Below, piece after piece: positions 1 to 8,189 of a stretch of DNA of 64,000 nt. The stretch spans positions 1,240,001-1,304,000 of the forward strand of contig NZ_JASHKQ010000001.1 in assembly GCF_030056795.1 (NCBI RefSeq), in the 5' to 3' direction. The position numbers and the translations under genes were made by a program. Positions within the stretch are counted from its first letter, which is position 1; each line of letters opens with the position of its first letter. The notes beneath the pieces are model-generated. The model was given only the letters and a program-made list of their open reading frames with translations, ran no database searches and was not told where the DNA came from. The stretch comes from Rhodococcus sp. IEGM 1381 (lineage in GTDB: Bacteria > Actinomycetota > Actinomycetes > Mycobacteriales > Mycobacteriaceae).

Positions 1-276
1 AATGGGCACACTCGACATCGCGACACAACGGACAGTGTCGGCGGCGATCATCACTGGTCGTTTCATTCGACGCTCCACCCAGGGGCCCAAAGGAAACGCG
101 ATCAGAGCGGCGGCCATCAACGCGGCGGCGTCCAGCAGTGACACCGCGAACGCCGAGGCGTCCAACACCTGAATCGCGATCAGTGGGAACGCGCCGAAGG
201 CTATCCACGTGCCGTAGGTGCTCGTTGCGTAGGCCGCCCACAGCCATCTGAAGTTGCGGCCCAACGTGGCAGGCAT
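1..276 (-). CDS. MFS transporter, N-terminal part (cut by window edge)
   Basis: The first 92 codons of a membrane transporter run off the left edge. The start is the ATG ending at 276, preceded on its strand by GAGGAG. The peptide opens with a short polar segment, then a hydrophobic helix (FRWLWAAYATSTYGTWIAFG), a second helix, and a loop with basic residues (WVERRMKRP). This is the usual order of helix 1, helix 2 and the conserved cytoplasmic loop of a major facilitator. It is divergent from the LysR gene at 406, which makes that regulator its probable controller. The substrate cannot be read. Confidence 0.75.
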   Translation of the reverse strand, partial: MPATLGRNFRWLWAAYATSTYGTWIAFGAFPLIAIQVLDASAFAVSLLDAAALMAAALIAFPLGPWVERRMKRPVMIAADTVRCVAMSSVPI

Positions 277-369
277 TCGACTCCTCGATGTACAACTATG
301 ACGATTGTGGGCGGTCACATCACATCAGTCCGCCGTCCTGCGGATCAATCAACTGGAAGTCCGCGCGTC

Positions 370-384
370 ACAACCAACAGTTGT
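370..384. promoter_or_regulatory. Candidate LysR-type operator
   Basis: A 15-base dyad, ACAAC-caaca-GTTGT, lies 22 bases before the LysR start, in the gap between the divergent MFS and LysR genes. Spacing and T-N11-A character fit LysR boxes. Assignment to this regulator is inference from position. Confidence 0.35.
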
Positions 385-405
385 AAGGCCACCTATCCTG
401 AGGAA

Positions 406-1347
406 ATGGATACCGAGGCTGTGCGGTCGTTCGTATGCGCCGCTGACTGCGGGCAACTGCAACATGCGGCGGCTGAGCTCGGAGTAACGCAGCAGGCCGT
501 CTCCAAGCGAGTTGCGGCCCTCGAACGCCAGCTCCAGGTTCGGCTGTTCCATCGCACTGCCCGTGGCGTCGAGTTGACGCTCGACGGTCGTACTTTTCTT
601 CCGCACGCTCGTGGCATCGTGAGCGATGTCGATCGGGCCGTCGCTGCGATCAGCCCCGGCTCGCGGGCTTTGCGGATCGATGTCCTCGGGCTGCGCAGTG
701 CGCAAGCTGTTGTGTTGCACGAGTACTGGCGTGCGCACCCCGACATCGAGTTGGATGTGGTGGCCCTGCTGGTCAACGACCCGCAGGTGGCCGTTGCAGC
801 TGTCCGGACGGGTGAGGTCGATGCCACGTTCCGTACGATTATCGACCCGGCTGCGGTCCCGCGTGACGTACGGATGGTCCACATGTTCGATTCTCCTGTG
901 CACTTGCTCGTCGGCCCAGACCATCGTCTCGCTAAATCGAAAAGCGTTACGCCCGAGCAGCTTCGGAGTAACCGGATCTGGGTACCAGGTATCGCGCCTG
1001 GAAGCGAGTGGCAACTGTTCTATCAAGAGCTGGTCGCCGAATTCGGTCTTCGGATCGACGCAGCTGGACCGCATTTCGGCGACGAAGTACTTCTGGATAC
1101 CCTTGCCGAGTCATCCGATGTTGCCACCCTGGTCGGTGCGCGTGATCGGTACATGTGGCCGGCCAGCCACGATCTGCGTCGGATCCCCATCGTAGGACCG
1201 AGCATTGTGTACCCAATATCTTTGATACACAGAGTGCCTCCGCACCCGGGACTCGCGGCAGTCGTAGATCATTTCGCCGCACTCGAGTTGGACACAGCGC
1301 TGAGCTGGCGTCCCTCGTGGGCCATCTCGCGGGGGAACGATCGATAA
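406..1347 (+). CDS. LysR-family transcriptional regulator
   Basis: The protein has 313 residues. An N-terminal winged helix-turn-helix (about residues 1-60, with GVTQQAVSKRVAALE) is followed by a LysR effector-binding domain (about 85-290). An upstream GTG at 298 is in frame, but the ATG at 406 follows a good GAGGAA ribosome site and places the HTH at the very N-terminus, as the family requires. It probably controls the divergent MFS gene. The effector is not predictable. Confidence 0.88.
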   Translation: MDTEAVRSFVCAADCGQLQHAAAELGVTQQAVSKRVAALERQLQVRLFHRTARGVELTLDGRTFLPHARGIVSDVDRAVAAISPGSRALRIDVLGLRSAQAVVLHEYWRAHPDIELDVVALLVNDPQVAVAAVRTGEVDATFRTIIDPAAVPRDVRMVHMFDSPVHLLVGPDHRLAKSKSVTPEQLRSNRIWVPGIAPGSEWQLFYQELVAEFGLRIDAAGPHFGDEVLLDTLAESSDVATLVGARDRYMWPASHDLRRIPIVGPSIVYPISLIHRVPPHPGLAAVVDHFAALELDTALSWRPSWAISRGNDR

Positions 1348-1503
1348 TCGATTGTGCGCGAGCAGATACCGCTTGAATGCAGTAGCGCGACTGTGCTTGT
1401 TAGCTTGCTCGCGCACAGATCGCCTCGTATTCGTGCCCCACGATCGCAGGGCTGATGCGGTCCGCCGTGGCGGTCCGACCGAAGCGGCGATAGCTTTGCG
1501 GAT

Positions 1504-2034
1504 GTGTTCACCGACATCGAAACTACCCGGCTGGTCCTGCGTCCTCTGCGCGAAGAGGATCGACTGACGATGATCGAATTGCACACCGATCCCCGCACGA
1601 CCCGGTTCCAGTCGGATCCGCCCGACGTCGCGCAGGTCGACCTCCTGGTCGACTTGTGGCTCGCACACTGGACAGAACACGGGTACGGGTACTGCGCGGT
1701 GAGCACCCGCTCCAGCCCGGACGTCATTGGGCTGGCCGGGATTCGGGTCCGGTATTTTCACGGCGAACGTGTGCTGAACCTCGCCTACCGCTTCGGTCCC
1801 GAGGTGTGGGGCCGCGGCTACGCGGCGGAGGCGGCGACAGCGATTGTGGACTGGCGTGCCCGTACGCTGCCTTGGGTTCCGTTGGTGGCGAGCGTGAATG
1901 TGGCGAACGAACGCTCGGGCCGAGTAGCCGAACGCGTCGGCTTCACCGAGTACACAGAGGAGTTCTACGACGGTGCGCACTCGCGCCACTACCGACTCGA
2001 AGCGATTCACCCAGACGCTGGGAGCGCGGTCTGA
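1504..2034 (+). CDS. GNAT N-acetyltransferase, RimJ/RimL type
   Basis: This GTG-started protein of 176 residues begins TTRLVLRPL, the usual opening of RimJ/RimL-type acetyltransferases, and carries the acetyl-CoA loop GRGYAAEA near residues 103-110. A conserved NVANERSGRVAERVGF segment follows, as in enzymes acetylating N-terminal or small-molecule amines. Length is normal for the family. The acceptor is unknown. Confidence 0.85.
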   Translation: MFTDIETTRLVLRPLREEDRLTMIELHTDPRTTRFQSDPPDVAQVDLLVDLWLAHWTEHGYGYCAVSTRSSPDVIGLAGIRVRYFHGERVLNLAYRFGPEVWGRGYAAEAATAIVDWRARTLPWVPLVASVNVANERSGRVAERVGFTEYTEEFYDGAHSRHYRLEAIHPDAGSAV

Positions 2035-2098
2035 TGTGACGCATCGCGAGCCGCTTTACCCGATACTCGTTGTCCAGCGCAGATGCCACAATCGGACT

Positions 2099-2560
2099 GT
2101 GGCTGACGAGACGAAAAAGAAGTGGGCGAACCCAGAGGAATCGATTCATCAAGCAATCGCGCGATGGGCGGCGAAGTGTGCTGACCGTGTCCTACCAATT
2201 TTCGAGAAGCAGCGGCCTGGTGACGATCGGCCACGTGCGGCCCTCAAGGCTCTCCGGGCTTGGGAGGACGGGACACTGCCGATGACCGAGTGCAGAACGG
2301 CAGCTTTCGCCGCGCACGCAGCCGCGCGAGAAGCGGCCGCTGCAGACGCACCCGCTGCAGTCGCGGCAGCGCGCGCATGCGGGCAGGCTGCTGCCGTTGC
2401 CCACATGTTCGACCATGCGCCACACGCTGCTGCCTACGCCTCCAAGGCTGCAGGACTGCACAACGGCGGGGACGAAGCGCGCATCGCCGAACGGACATGG
2501 CAATGGGAAAACCTCGAACCCGAACTGCGGCCGATAGGCTTTCCTGGCGGCCCCCAGTGA
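2099..2560 (+). CDS. Imm-5-like putative immunity protein
   Basis: The protein has 153 residues from a GTG at 2099; a longer reading from 1973 would overlap the GNAT gene and adds unrelated sequence. It contains an early helix (IARWAAKCADRVLPIFE), DDRPRAALKALRAW, and a long alanine-rich helical body with AAFAAHAAAREAA and VAHMFDHAPHAAAYA. This pattern matches what I know as the Imm-5-like family, named from polymorphic-toxin immunity loci. No toxin gene is adjacent, so an immunity role here is only family inference. Confidence 0.7.
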   Translation: MADETKKKWANPEESIHQAIARWAAKCADRVLPIFEKQRPGDDRPRAALKALRAWEDGTLPMTECRTAAFAAHAAAREAAAADAPAAVAAARACGQAAAVAHMFDHAPHAAAYASKAAGLHNGGDEARIAERTWQWENLEPELRPIGFPGGPQ

Positions 2561-2673
2561 GGCAGAGAGTCACCGTCTGATCTCCGGAAGCGTGCACGGT
2601 CTGATCCGGGAGATTCGAATGCGGGCTGAATGGGCCTTGGCCATCGGGCGATAGACGCCGCTGCGCCGCCGGA

Positions 2674-3291
2674 TCAGATCAGACGGGTGACGCGAACCAC
2701 CGCGTCGCGCAACGTTTTCGAGTGCACACCTGTGCCGACGACGGTCCTGGAACGCTCGGCCGCCGTGGCGATGCGCCAGGAGGCGTCGAACAGGGCGGTG
2801 ATGTCTTTCGCGGTGACGGTGGCCTCGTGCGGCGGCTGCTCGCCATCTCCATGTGAATGATGGTGCGCGCCATCGTGCAGGTGCCCGACGATGAGCAACG
2901 AACCGCCCGGCGCTACCCACTGCGCGATGTGTCGATAGAAGTCCAGTTGCGGAATCGACGGATGCGCGTAGTGGGTCATGACCAGATCCCATTGTTCGGC
3001 TGGAGTCCACGACGTCAGGTCGGCTTCGATCCAGGTGACGTCGACGCCCGCCGCCCCGGCCTGCCGCGCGGCGGCGTCCAGAGCAGCAGCGGAGATGTCG
3101 GCACCGGTGACTCGCCAGCCCTGTCCGGCAAGCCAGATCGCTTCCGCTCCGGCACCACATCCTGCGTCCAGCGCGGTGCCGGGCGTCGATCCGGCTGTTT
3201 CCTCCACGAGATACGGATTCGCTGCGACGGTATGGGATGTTCTGTCATCCCAGTGGTGCTCCCAGTAGTTCTTGTCGAAGGCGTGCGTCAT
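2674..3291 (-). CDS. Class I SAM-dependent methyltransferase
   Basis: The protein has 205 residues. Motif I is DAGCGAGAE at residues 42-50, with an acidic residue ending strand 2 (TGADIS) and motif-II-like DLVMTHYAH near 110. A histidine-rich loop (LHDGAHHHSHGDGE) follows the core and is unusual. The fold resembles methyltransferase type 11/12 and tellurite-resistance TehB-like enzymes. Transcription starts from an AT-rich stretch near 3345-3365. The substrate is unknown. Confidence 0.82.
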   Translation of the reverse strand: MTHAFDKNYWEHHWDDRTSHTVAANPYLVEETAGSTPGTALDAGCGAGAEAIWLAGQGWRVTGADISAAALDAAARQAGAAGVDVTWIEADLTSWTPAEQWDLVMTHYAHPSIPQLDFYRHIAQWVAPGGSLLIVGHLHDGAHHHSHGDGEQPPHEATVTAKDITALFDASWRIATAAERSRTVVGTGVHSKTLRDAVVRVTRLI

Positions 3292-3394
3292 GTGAGGGCC
3301 TTTCGTGGTGGTGTGACTTCAGAGTGGCAGCCCGTACGCGGTATGGCAAGTAATTTTGCTATAACGGCAAGTTCGACGTTGCGTTTGCGCTGTG

Positions 3395-4243
3395 TCAGCG
3401 AGGTGCGTCAGTGACCATTCGGTTGCGGCCGGCGCGTTTCGCCTGAAACATCAGTGCGTCGGCTCTGTCGAGTGAGTTGCGAAGACCTTCGTTCGGCCGC
3501 TGGAGCGTGTATCCGGCCGAGAACGTCACCCCCGAAGGCGTGGTGGCGGCTGCAAGAGCCTCGAGTGAACGAAGAGCCCCGCGACGATCGCAGTTGCGCA
3601 GAGTGATCACGAATTCCTCTCCGCCCCATCGTGCTAGGAGTCCATCGGAGCCGATGCAGTTGCGGGCAGCCGACGCGAAGTCGCGGAGCAAGGCGTCGCC
3701 GGCTGCGTGGCCGAAGTTGTCGTTGAACTGTTTGAAATGGTCCAGATCGAGAACCGCCACGACTGTGTCGACCGAATGGTCGTCGACGACGGATACTGCG
3801 TAGTCCGACCAGCCGCGACGGTTGAGAGCCCCCGTCAGTTGATCTGTTCGGGACGCAAGCAGGATGCCGTCCTCGACCTCTTTTCGTTCGGTGATATCGA
3901 GAACGGCAGCGAGTGTCCACTCGGCATCGGACGGGCCGGCGAAAGGAACCAGGGTCAGGAGAATCCAACGAATCTCGCCGTTCGGTCGAACGACCCTCAC
4001 CTCGACCTTCACGGATTTGTCCGCGGCCGTCCCGGCGGCCATCAGATCCTCGACGCTGCCGTGGAGTGCGAGGTCGTCCGGGTGAGTGTGCACCGTTGCG
4101 GATCGACCTATCAGTTCCGAGGAGGACAAGCCGACGAGTTCGCAGTAGGCGGCATTGACGTCGACAAAAAGCCCGTCGGCGTCGGAGAGAGCTTGCGCCA
4201 CGGGGCTGGAGGCGAATATGCGCCTGTACCAGTGATCCTCCAT
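3395..4243 (-). CDS. PAS-GGDEF diguanylate cyclase
   Basis: The protein has 282 residues from the ATG at 4243 (an in-frame start at 4276 is possible). A PAS/PAC sensor (about 1-125, with ITERKEVEDG at its end) leads into a GGDEF domain. The active loop reads GGEEF, compatible with cyclic-di-GMP synthesis, and metal-binding DLDHFKQFND is present. The RxxD inhibitory site normally five residues before GGEEF is absent (GSDG instead), so product inhibition may be missing. There is no membrane segment, so it is probably cytosolic. Confidence 0.85.
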   Translation of the reverse strand: MEDHWYRRIFASSPVAQALSDADGLFVDVNAAYCELVGLSSSELIGRSATVHTHPDDLALHGSVEDLMAAGTAADKSVKVEVRVVRPNGEIRWILLTLVPFAGPSDAEWTLAAVLDITERKEVEDGILLASRTDQLTGALNRRGWSDYAVSVVDDHSVDTVVAVLDLDHFKQFNDNFGHAAGDALLRDFASAARNCIGSDGLLARWGGEEFVITLRNCDRRGALRSLEALAAATTPSGVTFSAGYTLQRPNEGLRNSLDRADALMFQAKRAGRNRMVTDAPR

Positions 4244-4436
4244 GACGCGACGACCTGCTTTCTCCCCTTCCCGCATCGAGAGTCTAGTCGAGGTCGGGTC
4301 GAATCCAACGGCACTCGCGTCTGCGGGAACTGTCTCTAGTCAGCAAAAATGGCACGAATGTACGACTTTTGGGAACCGTTTGCCGTCGGGTGCCGTCGAA
4401 GTAGTGGGATCAGCCGGCCGACGATGGGGGTTTTCG

Positions 4437-4868
4437 ATGATGACGAAGTGGCGAGAAGTGACGAGCGCCGAATGCCAAGAAGATTTCGACGATCTACTCG
4501 ACGTGTGTGTCGAGATCGCCGCCGAACGAATCAGCGAAAACTGGGGACTCGACCCGGTGGCTGTCGTGAATCGCATCTCTCTCGGGCTGAAGATCTTTCC
4601 GTTGGAGGGGGAGGCGGGTACGTCGTCGACCATGACGGTTCATGACCGACTCGTCGGACAGTTGCGTGCTGCGTCCGACGATCTTCGGTCGTACGCCATC
4701 GTGTTCGACGCGACTGCCGAGGGGGCGTCGGACACTCATCTCGAGGTTCTGCTCGAACACCGCGAGTACGCGATGCGGATCTGCGTCCCGTACGTGATCT
4801 CCGATGCGAGAGCATTCGATCTGGGACCGATGAAAGCTGCTGTGGGACAGAGGTTGTTGTGGGGTTGA
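4437..4868 (+). CDS. Hypothetical protein
   Basis: The protein has about 143 residues starting at tandem ATGs (4437/4440), divergent from the PAS-GGDEF gene. A longer in-frame reading from 4242 overlaps that gene and looks non-coding. The sequence is soluble and acidic: an early helix DLLDVCVEIAAERISENWG, then a mixed region with CVPYVISDARAFDLGPM near the C-terminus. I do not recognise the family. Confidence 0.6.
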   Translation: MMTKWREVTSAECQEDFDDLLDVCVEIAAERISENWGLDPVAVVNRISLGLKIFPLEGEAGTSSTMTVHDRLVGQLRAASDDLRSYAIVFDATAEGASDTHLEVLLEHREYAMRICVPYVISDARAFDLGPMKAAVGQRLLWG

Positions 4869-4883
4869 CCATGGATGAAGACG

Positions 4884-5282
4884 TCAAGCGCGGGTGTCGA
4901 GCGTCGGCGTCAACGCTCCGTCGATGACGGTGCGGTCGCTCGTGACGATGGTGAGTTGTCGACGAAGGGCTTGAGCCACGATCATTCGGTCGAACGGATC
5001 GTGGTGATTCCAATCGAGCCGTCCGGCCGCCGATGCATCCGCAGAGTCGATCGCAAGATCTGTCGCGTTCATTGCTGTCAAAGTCTCGGCCCACGTCGAC
5101 AAGAGCGTTTCGCCGTCGAGTCGGCCGATTCGGGTCTTGATGGCGATCTCCCACGCCGAGGCCGCCGAGACGACCAACTCGTTCCCCTGATCGGCGAGGG
5201 TGGTCCGCACGTCGTCGGAAATCCTGTCCGGATCGGTGACGAGCCACAGCAGTGCATTGGTATCGAGTAGGAACGAGGTCAC
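4884..5282 (-). CDS. PIN-domain toxin, VapC type
   Basis: The protein has 132 residues. The GTG at 5282 overlaps the antitoxin stop by four bases (GTGA), a coupled arrangement that decides the start. PIN-domain acidic residues are all visible: LLDTNALLW (first Asp), SAASAWEIAIK (Glu), DPFDRMIVAQA (Asp) and TSDR (last Asp). Such proteins are Mg-dependent RNases restrained by the upstream antitoxin. A decayed copy of its C-terminus lies at 7003-7083. Confidence 0.9.
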   Translation of the reverse strand: MTSFLLDTNALLWLVTDPDRISDDVRTTLADQGNELVVSAASAWEIAIKTRIGRLDGETLLSTWAETLTAMNATDLAIDSADASAAGRLDWNHHDPFDRMIVAQALRRQLTIVTSDRTVIDGALTPTLDTRA

Positions 5283-5512
5283 TCCGACGACCCCCACGCG
5301 GTCAACTCGGACGTTGGGAGGGGTTCATCGAACGACTCCGGGACAACGAGGCCACGCAGCTGACCGAAGACGCGGGGCTTGGGCTGAGTCGGTGTCAGTA
5401 CCGCGACCGGCCGACCGTGGTTGGTGATCGTGACCGAGATGCCGGTCCGCTCGACCTCGGCCAGAATCGCATTGAGCCGCGTCTTGGCCTCTGTACTGGT
5501 GATCGTCCTCAT
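5279..5512 (-). CDS. Antitoxin, Phd/YefM type (VapB role)
   Basis: The protein has 77 residues. The N-terminal MRTITSTEAKTRLNAILAEVE plus TITNHGRPVAVLTP is the classic Phd/YefM DNA-binding fold. The C-terminal acidic tail (ESFDEPLPTSELTAWG) would wrap the toxin. It is cotranscribed with the PIN toxin by a four-base overlap and probably autorepresses the operon. Confidence 0.88.
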   Translation of the reverse strand: MRTITSTEAKTRLNAILAEVERTGISVTITNHGRPVAVLTPTQPKPRVFGQLRGLVVPESFDEPLPTSELTAWGSSE

Positions 5513-5640
5513 CCGGCGAGCCTAGACCAGTGCAACTGGTCCGAATAGTGCTTTTTCATGTTGCCTCGTCCAGGGGATTAGCAACCTAGACCGCTGAGTG
5601 CCAAAATGGAGGCACATTCTCGTCTGAAAGGAGTTCGACA

Positions 5641-5958
5641 GTGACCGTCACCTCTTCCAACCTCGATGCACGTGAGTTGGACGAAAATACTCCGCCGAAG
5701 TGGTGGACTCGGCGCATCCGCACTCGTGCCCAGGTGACTGAAATTGCCGTGATGTTCGGAGCTTTGTCGATCGTCTCGTTCTGGGCCGCTGGGCTCGGCA
5801 TTGCCGCCGGCATGATTGCCGTCGCCACGGCGTTGTGGGCCGATCGCAGTCCCGATCTCGCCGGGGAGCGCGCCGAACGCACCGACACCGCGTTGGCCGT
5901 CGGCACCGGAATTCTCGGCATCATCGTCGGCGTGGGCTTCCTTGTGATGGTGCTGTAG
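5641..5958 (+). CDS. Small two-helix membrane protein
   Basis: The protein has 105 residues; the GTG start follows GAAAGGAG. A polar N-terminus ends in PKWWTRRIRTRAQ, then two hydrophobic segments (about 37-66 and 84-105) are separated by an acidic/basic loop. No enzymatic motif is seen. It stands alone, divergent from the antitoxin gene. Function unknown. Confidence 0.7.
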   Translation: MTVTSSNLDARELDENTPPKWWTRRIRTRAQVTEIAVMFGALSIVSFWAAGLGIAAGMIAVATALWADRSPDLAGERAERTDTALAVGTGILGIIVGVGFLVMVL

Positions 5959-6117
5959 AGCGACTTCGTCGCATGTGCACGGGAATTCGTAGCCCACTAC
6001 GAAGTTCCACTCACGACCAGTGCCTGACGAGCTCATGAGCCGGGACCGTACCCACGTGTTGCTGAACGTCCCCTGAGGATCACCCGCCGTGGGTGCCGAC
6101 CTCTTCGAACCACCCGT

Positions 6118-6864
6118 CTACGGCCTCCGGTGGACCGATCCCCGCGCGACGAGTTCCACGGTCAGCGCGACGGCCACGGTCTGTGCGAGCAGCAGCCCGG
6201 TGAGCACCAGAATCTGTACGGCCCCCGCCTGCAGGGCCGAACCACTGGCCAGCAGAACCCCCAGGAACGCCCCCGGCAGAGTCACCAGCCCCACCGTTCG
6301 CGTCTGGTCCAGGCCCGGCAGCAGCGCATCGTTCGCGGTGGGCCGTACCACCTCCAAGCGCGAGTCACGTTCGGTCATGCCCAGGCTGAGCGCCGCCTCT
6401 ACTTCGCCGTGTCGGTCGGTCAACGCAGCCAGTGCACGTCGCGCGGACAGCGATGTTGCGGTCATCGTCCCGCCCAGGATGATTCCGCCGACCGGGACGA
6501 TGGCGATTCCCTGCGCCGGCACGACACCGGTGAGCAGGCACAAGGGCACGACAAGACCGATGCCCACCGCAAGTGGAACGATGAGCCAGATGCCGGACCT
6601 GCCCGACTCCGACCGCCGAATCGACGTGAAAGCCGCAGCCCCGAACATCACGAGTAGCACCAGTAACGACGACCACAGGTGCGCAAGCGCCGCGGCGAGA
6701 ACGAGCGAGATCGCCGCCAATTGAACGAACCCGCGAAGGGCAGCAGCGGGAGCGGTGATCATTCGCCCGATCGAGGAGACCCGATAGATGATCGCGGCGA
6801 GTGCCACCATCACGAGGCAGAGAACCACGAGCGGCAGACCAGGCTCGGCCAGTGAGGAATTCAC
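6118..6864 (-). CDS. FetB-like ABC permease (UPF0014 family)
   Basis: The protein has 248 residues from a GTG start, with about seven hydrophobic segments. Family-typical stretches are RGFVQLAAISLVL, GGIILGGTMTATSLSARR, ERDSRLEVVRPTANDALLPGLDQTRTVGLVTLPGAFLGVLLASGS. FetB is known as the membrane half of the FetAB exporter linked to iron homeostasis in Escherichia coli. The ATPase FetA is not adjacent here, so its partner must be elsewhere or absent. Confidence 0.82.
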   Translation of the reverse strand: MNSSLAEPGLPLVVLCLVMVALAAIIYRVSSIGRMITAPAAALRGFVQLAAISLVLAAALAHLWSSLLVLLVMFGAAAFTSIRRSESGRSGIWLIVPLAVGIGLVVPLCLLTGVVPAQGIAIVPVGGIILGGTMTATSLSARRALAALTDRHGEVEAALSLGMTERDSRLEVVRPTANDALLPGLDQTRTVGLVTLPGAFLGVLLASGSALQAGAVQILVLTGLLLAQTVAVALTVELVARGSVHRRP

Positions 6865-7002
6865 GGTCCAAGTATGTGGCTTGGCCCTGGCACATTTGTC
6901 GCAGCGATCTTTCAGTACGGCTGCACGTCGTCCGATGCGTCAGGCGAGACCATAGGAATTGTGATCTCGAAGCGTGCGCTCCCGAGCGGAGAAAAAAGTC
7001 GA

Positions 7003-7083
7003 ACGCGGGTGTCGAGAGTGGGCGTCAATGCCCCGTCGATGACGATTCGGTCGCTAGTGGCGATCGTCAGGTGTCGACGAAGC
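7003..7083 (-). pseudogene. Decayed vapC C-terminal fragment
   Basis: Read on the minus strand, this piece encodes RRHLTIATSDRIVIDGALTP and continues TLDTRV, nearly identical to the C-terminus of the intact PIN toxin at 4884 (RRQLTIVTSDRTVIDGALTP, TLDTRA). Similarity fades upstream and the rest of the gene is gone. It sits in a 356-base gap between the permease and the diiron oxygenase, and is a remnant of a related or duplicated toxin gene. Confidence 0.75.
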
Positions 7084-7154
7084 GGTCGGCCGGTTCATCG
7101 TTTCGCCGAGAATCCCTCGGGTATCTGCGACGGTCCGTTGCACTAACTCGGTTT

Positions 7155-7181
7155 ATGTGTGACGCTGTGTTGCGTACACAT
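7155..7181. promoter_or_regulatory. Candidate operator upstream of the diiron oxygenase
   Basis: An interrupted dyad with outer arms ATGTG/CACAT and inner arms ACGC/GCGT lies 40 bases before the oxygenase start. The TetR gene facing the oxygenase is the natural candidate to bind it; that link is inference. Confidence 0.4.
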
Positions 7182-7220
7182 TCTTCGTCATCTTGTTCGG
7201 ACGCAGGCGGAAGGACCACC

Positions 7221-8189
7221 ATGACTGCAGTCGACGACTCACGAACGCTCTACCGAGATACCTTGCATGCGCTGTCGACGGCATCGGTGCATCAGCACTT
7301 CGACGCCTTCCTCGACATTCCGTGGGACGAGCCCGAGTACGCGATCGTTCCCAACGACCCGCGCTGGGTGCTTCCCGACGAGGACCCTCTCGGTCACACC
7401 GATTGGTACAAGTCGCTTCCGCTGAGTGAACAGATCCACGTCGGTATGTACCGCCAGGCCAGCATGGTCAAGGTGGGATTGCAGTTCGAGCAGATCCTCA
7501 TCAGCGGCCTCATGCACTACGCCCTGACGCTGCCCAACGACTCGCCCGAATTCCGGTACTCGACGCACGAGGCCACCGAAGAGTGCCACCACACCCAGAT
7601 GTTCCAGGAACTGGTCAACCGCATCGGCATCGACGTGCCGGGCGGGCCCGCGTGGTTCCGCAAGATCGTCCCGGTGCTCGCGCTGTTCGCCAGCCGATCG
7701 GCACCGTTCGGATTCTTCGTCGGCGTCCTCGCGGGTGAGGAGCCGATCGACCACATGCAGAAGGGCATCCTGCGCAGCGGCGCTGTGGGGCACCCGTTGG
7801 TGATGCGCGTGATGCAGATTCACATCGCCGAAGAAGCGCGGCACATCGGCTTCGCTCACCAGTACTTGAAGCACAAGGCCCCGCGGCTCGGTCGGTTCGA
7901 GAAGGCGTCGATCTCGGTGCTCATGCCGGTCATCATGCGAATCCTGTGCGACATGATCATGAAGCCGAGCAAGCAGATGCGACGCGAACTCGCCATCCCC
8001 GACGACGTCGTCGACGCGGTGTGGTGGAACAGCGACTCGTCACGAAAGGCATTGCGCGACACGTTCGGTGACGTGCGGATGTTGGCCGACGAACTCGGAC
8101 TGATGAACCGCGTGTCCCGACGCGTGTGGCGCGCTCTCGGTATCGACGGACGGCCGTCGCGCTACCGCAGTGAGCCGTCGTTCGGCTGA
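7221..8189 (+). CDS. AurF-like diiron oxygenase
   Basis: The protein has 322 residues from the ATG at 7221, which has AAGGACC before it; earlier in-frame starts run through the vapC remnant. Diiron ligands can be seen as Glu in FEQILISGLMHYAL, EATEECHHTQMF, EEPIDHMQ and AEEARHIGFAH. This fits the p-aminobenzoate N-oxygenase AurF / DUF455-like ferritin-fold group. It faces a TetR gene whose coding end overlaps it by 28 bases. The substrate is unknown; family members oxidise arylamines or act on lipid-like molecules. Confidence 0.82.
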   Translation: MTAVDDSRTLYRDTLHALSTASVHQHFDAFLDIPWDEPEYAIVPNDPRWVLPDEDPLGHTDWYKSLPLSEQIHVGMYRQASMVKVGLQFEQILISGLMHYALTLPNDSPEFRYSTHEATEECHHTQMFQELVNRIGIDVPGGPAWFRKIVPVLALFASRSAPFGFFVGVLAGEEPIDHMQKGILRSGAVGHPLVMRVMQIHIAEEARHIGFAHQYLKHKAPRLGRFEKASISVLMPVIMRILCDMIMKPSKQMRRELAIPDDVVDAVWWNSDSSRKALRDTFGDVRMLADELGLMNRVSRRVWRALGIDGRPSRYRSEPSFG

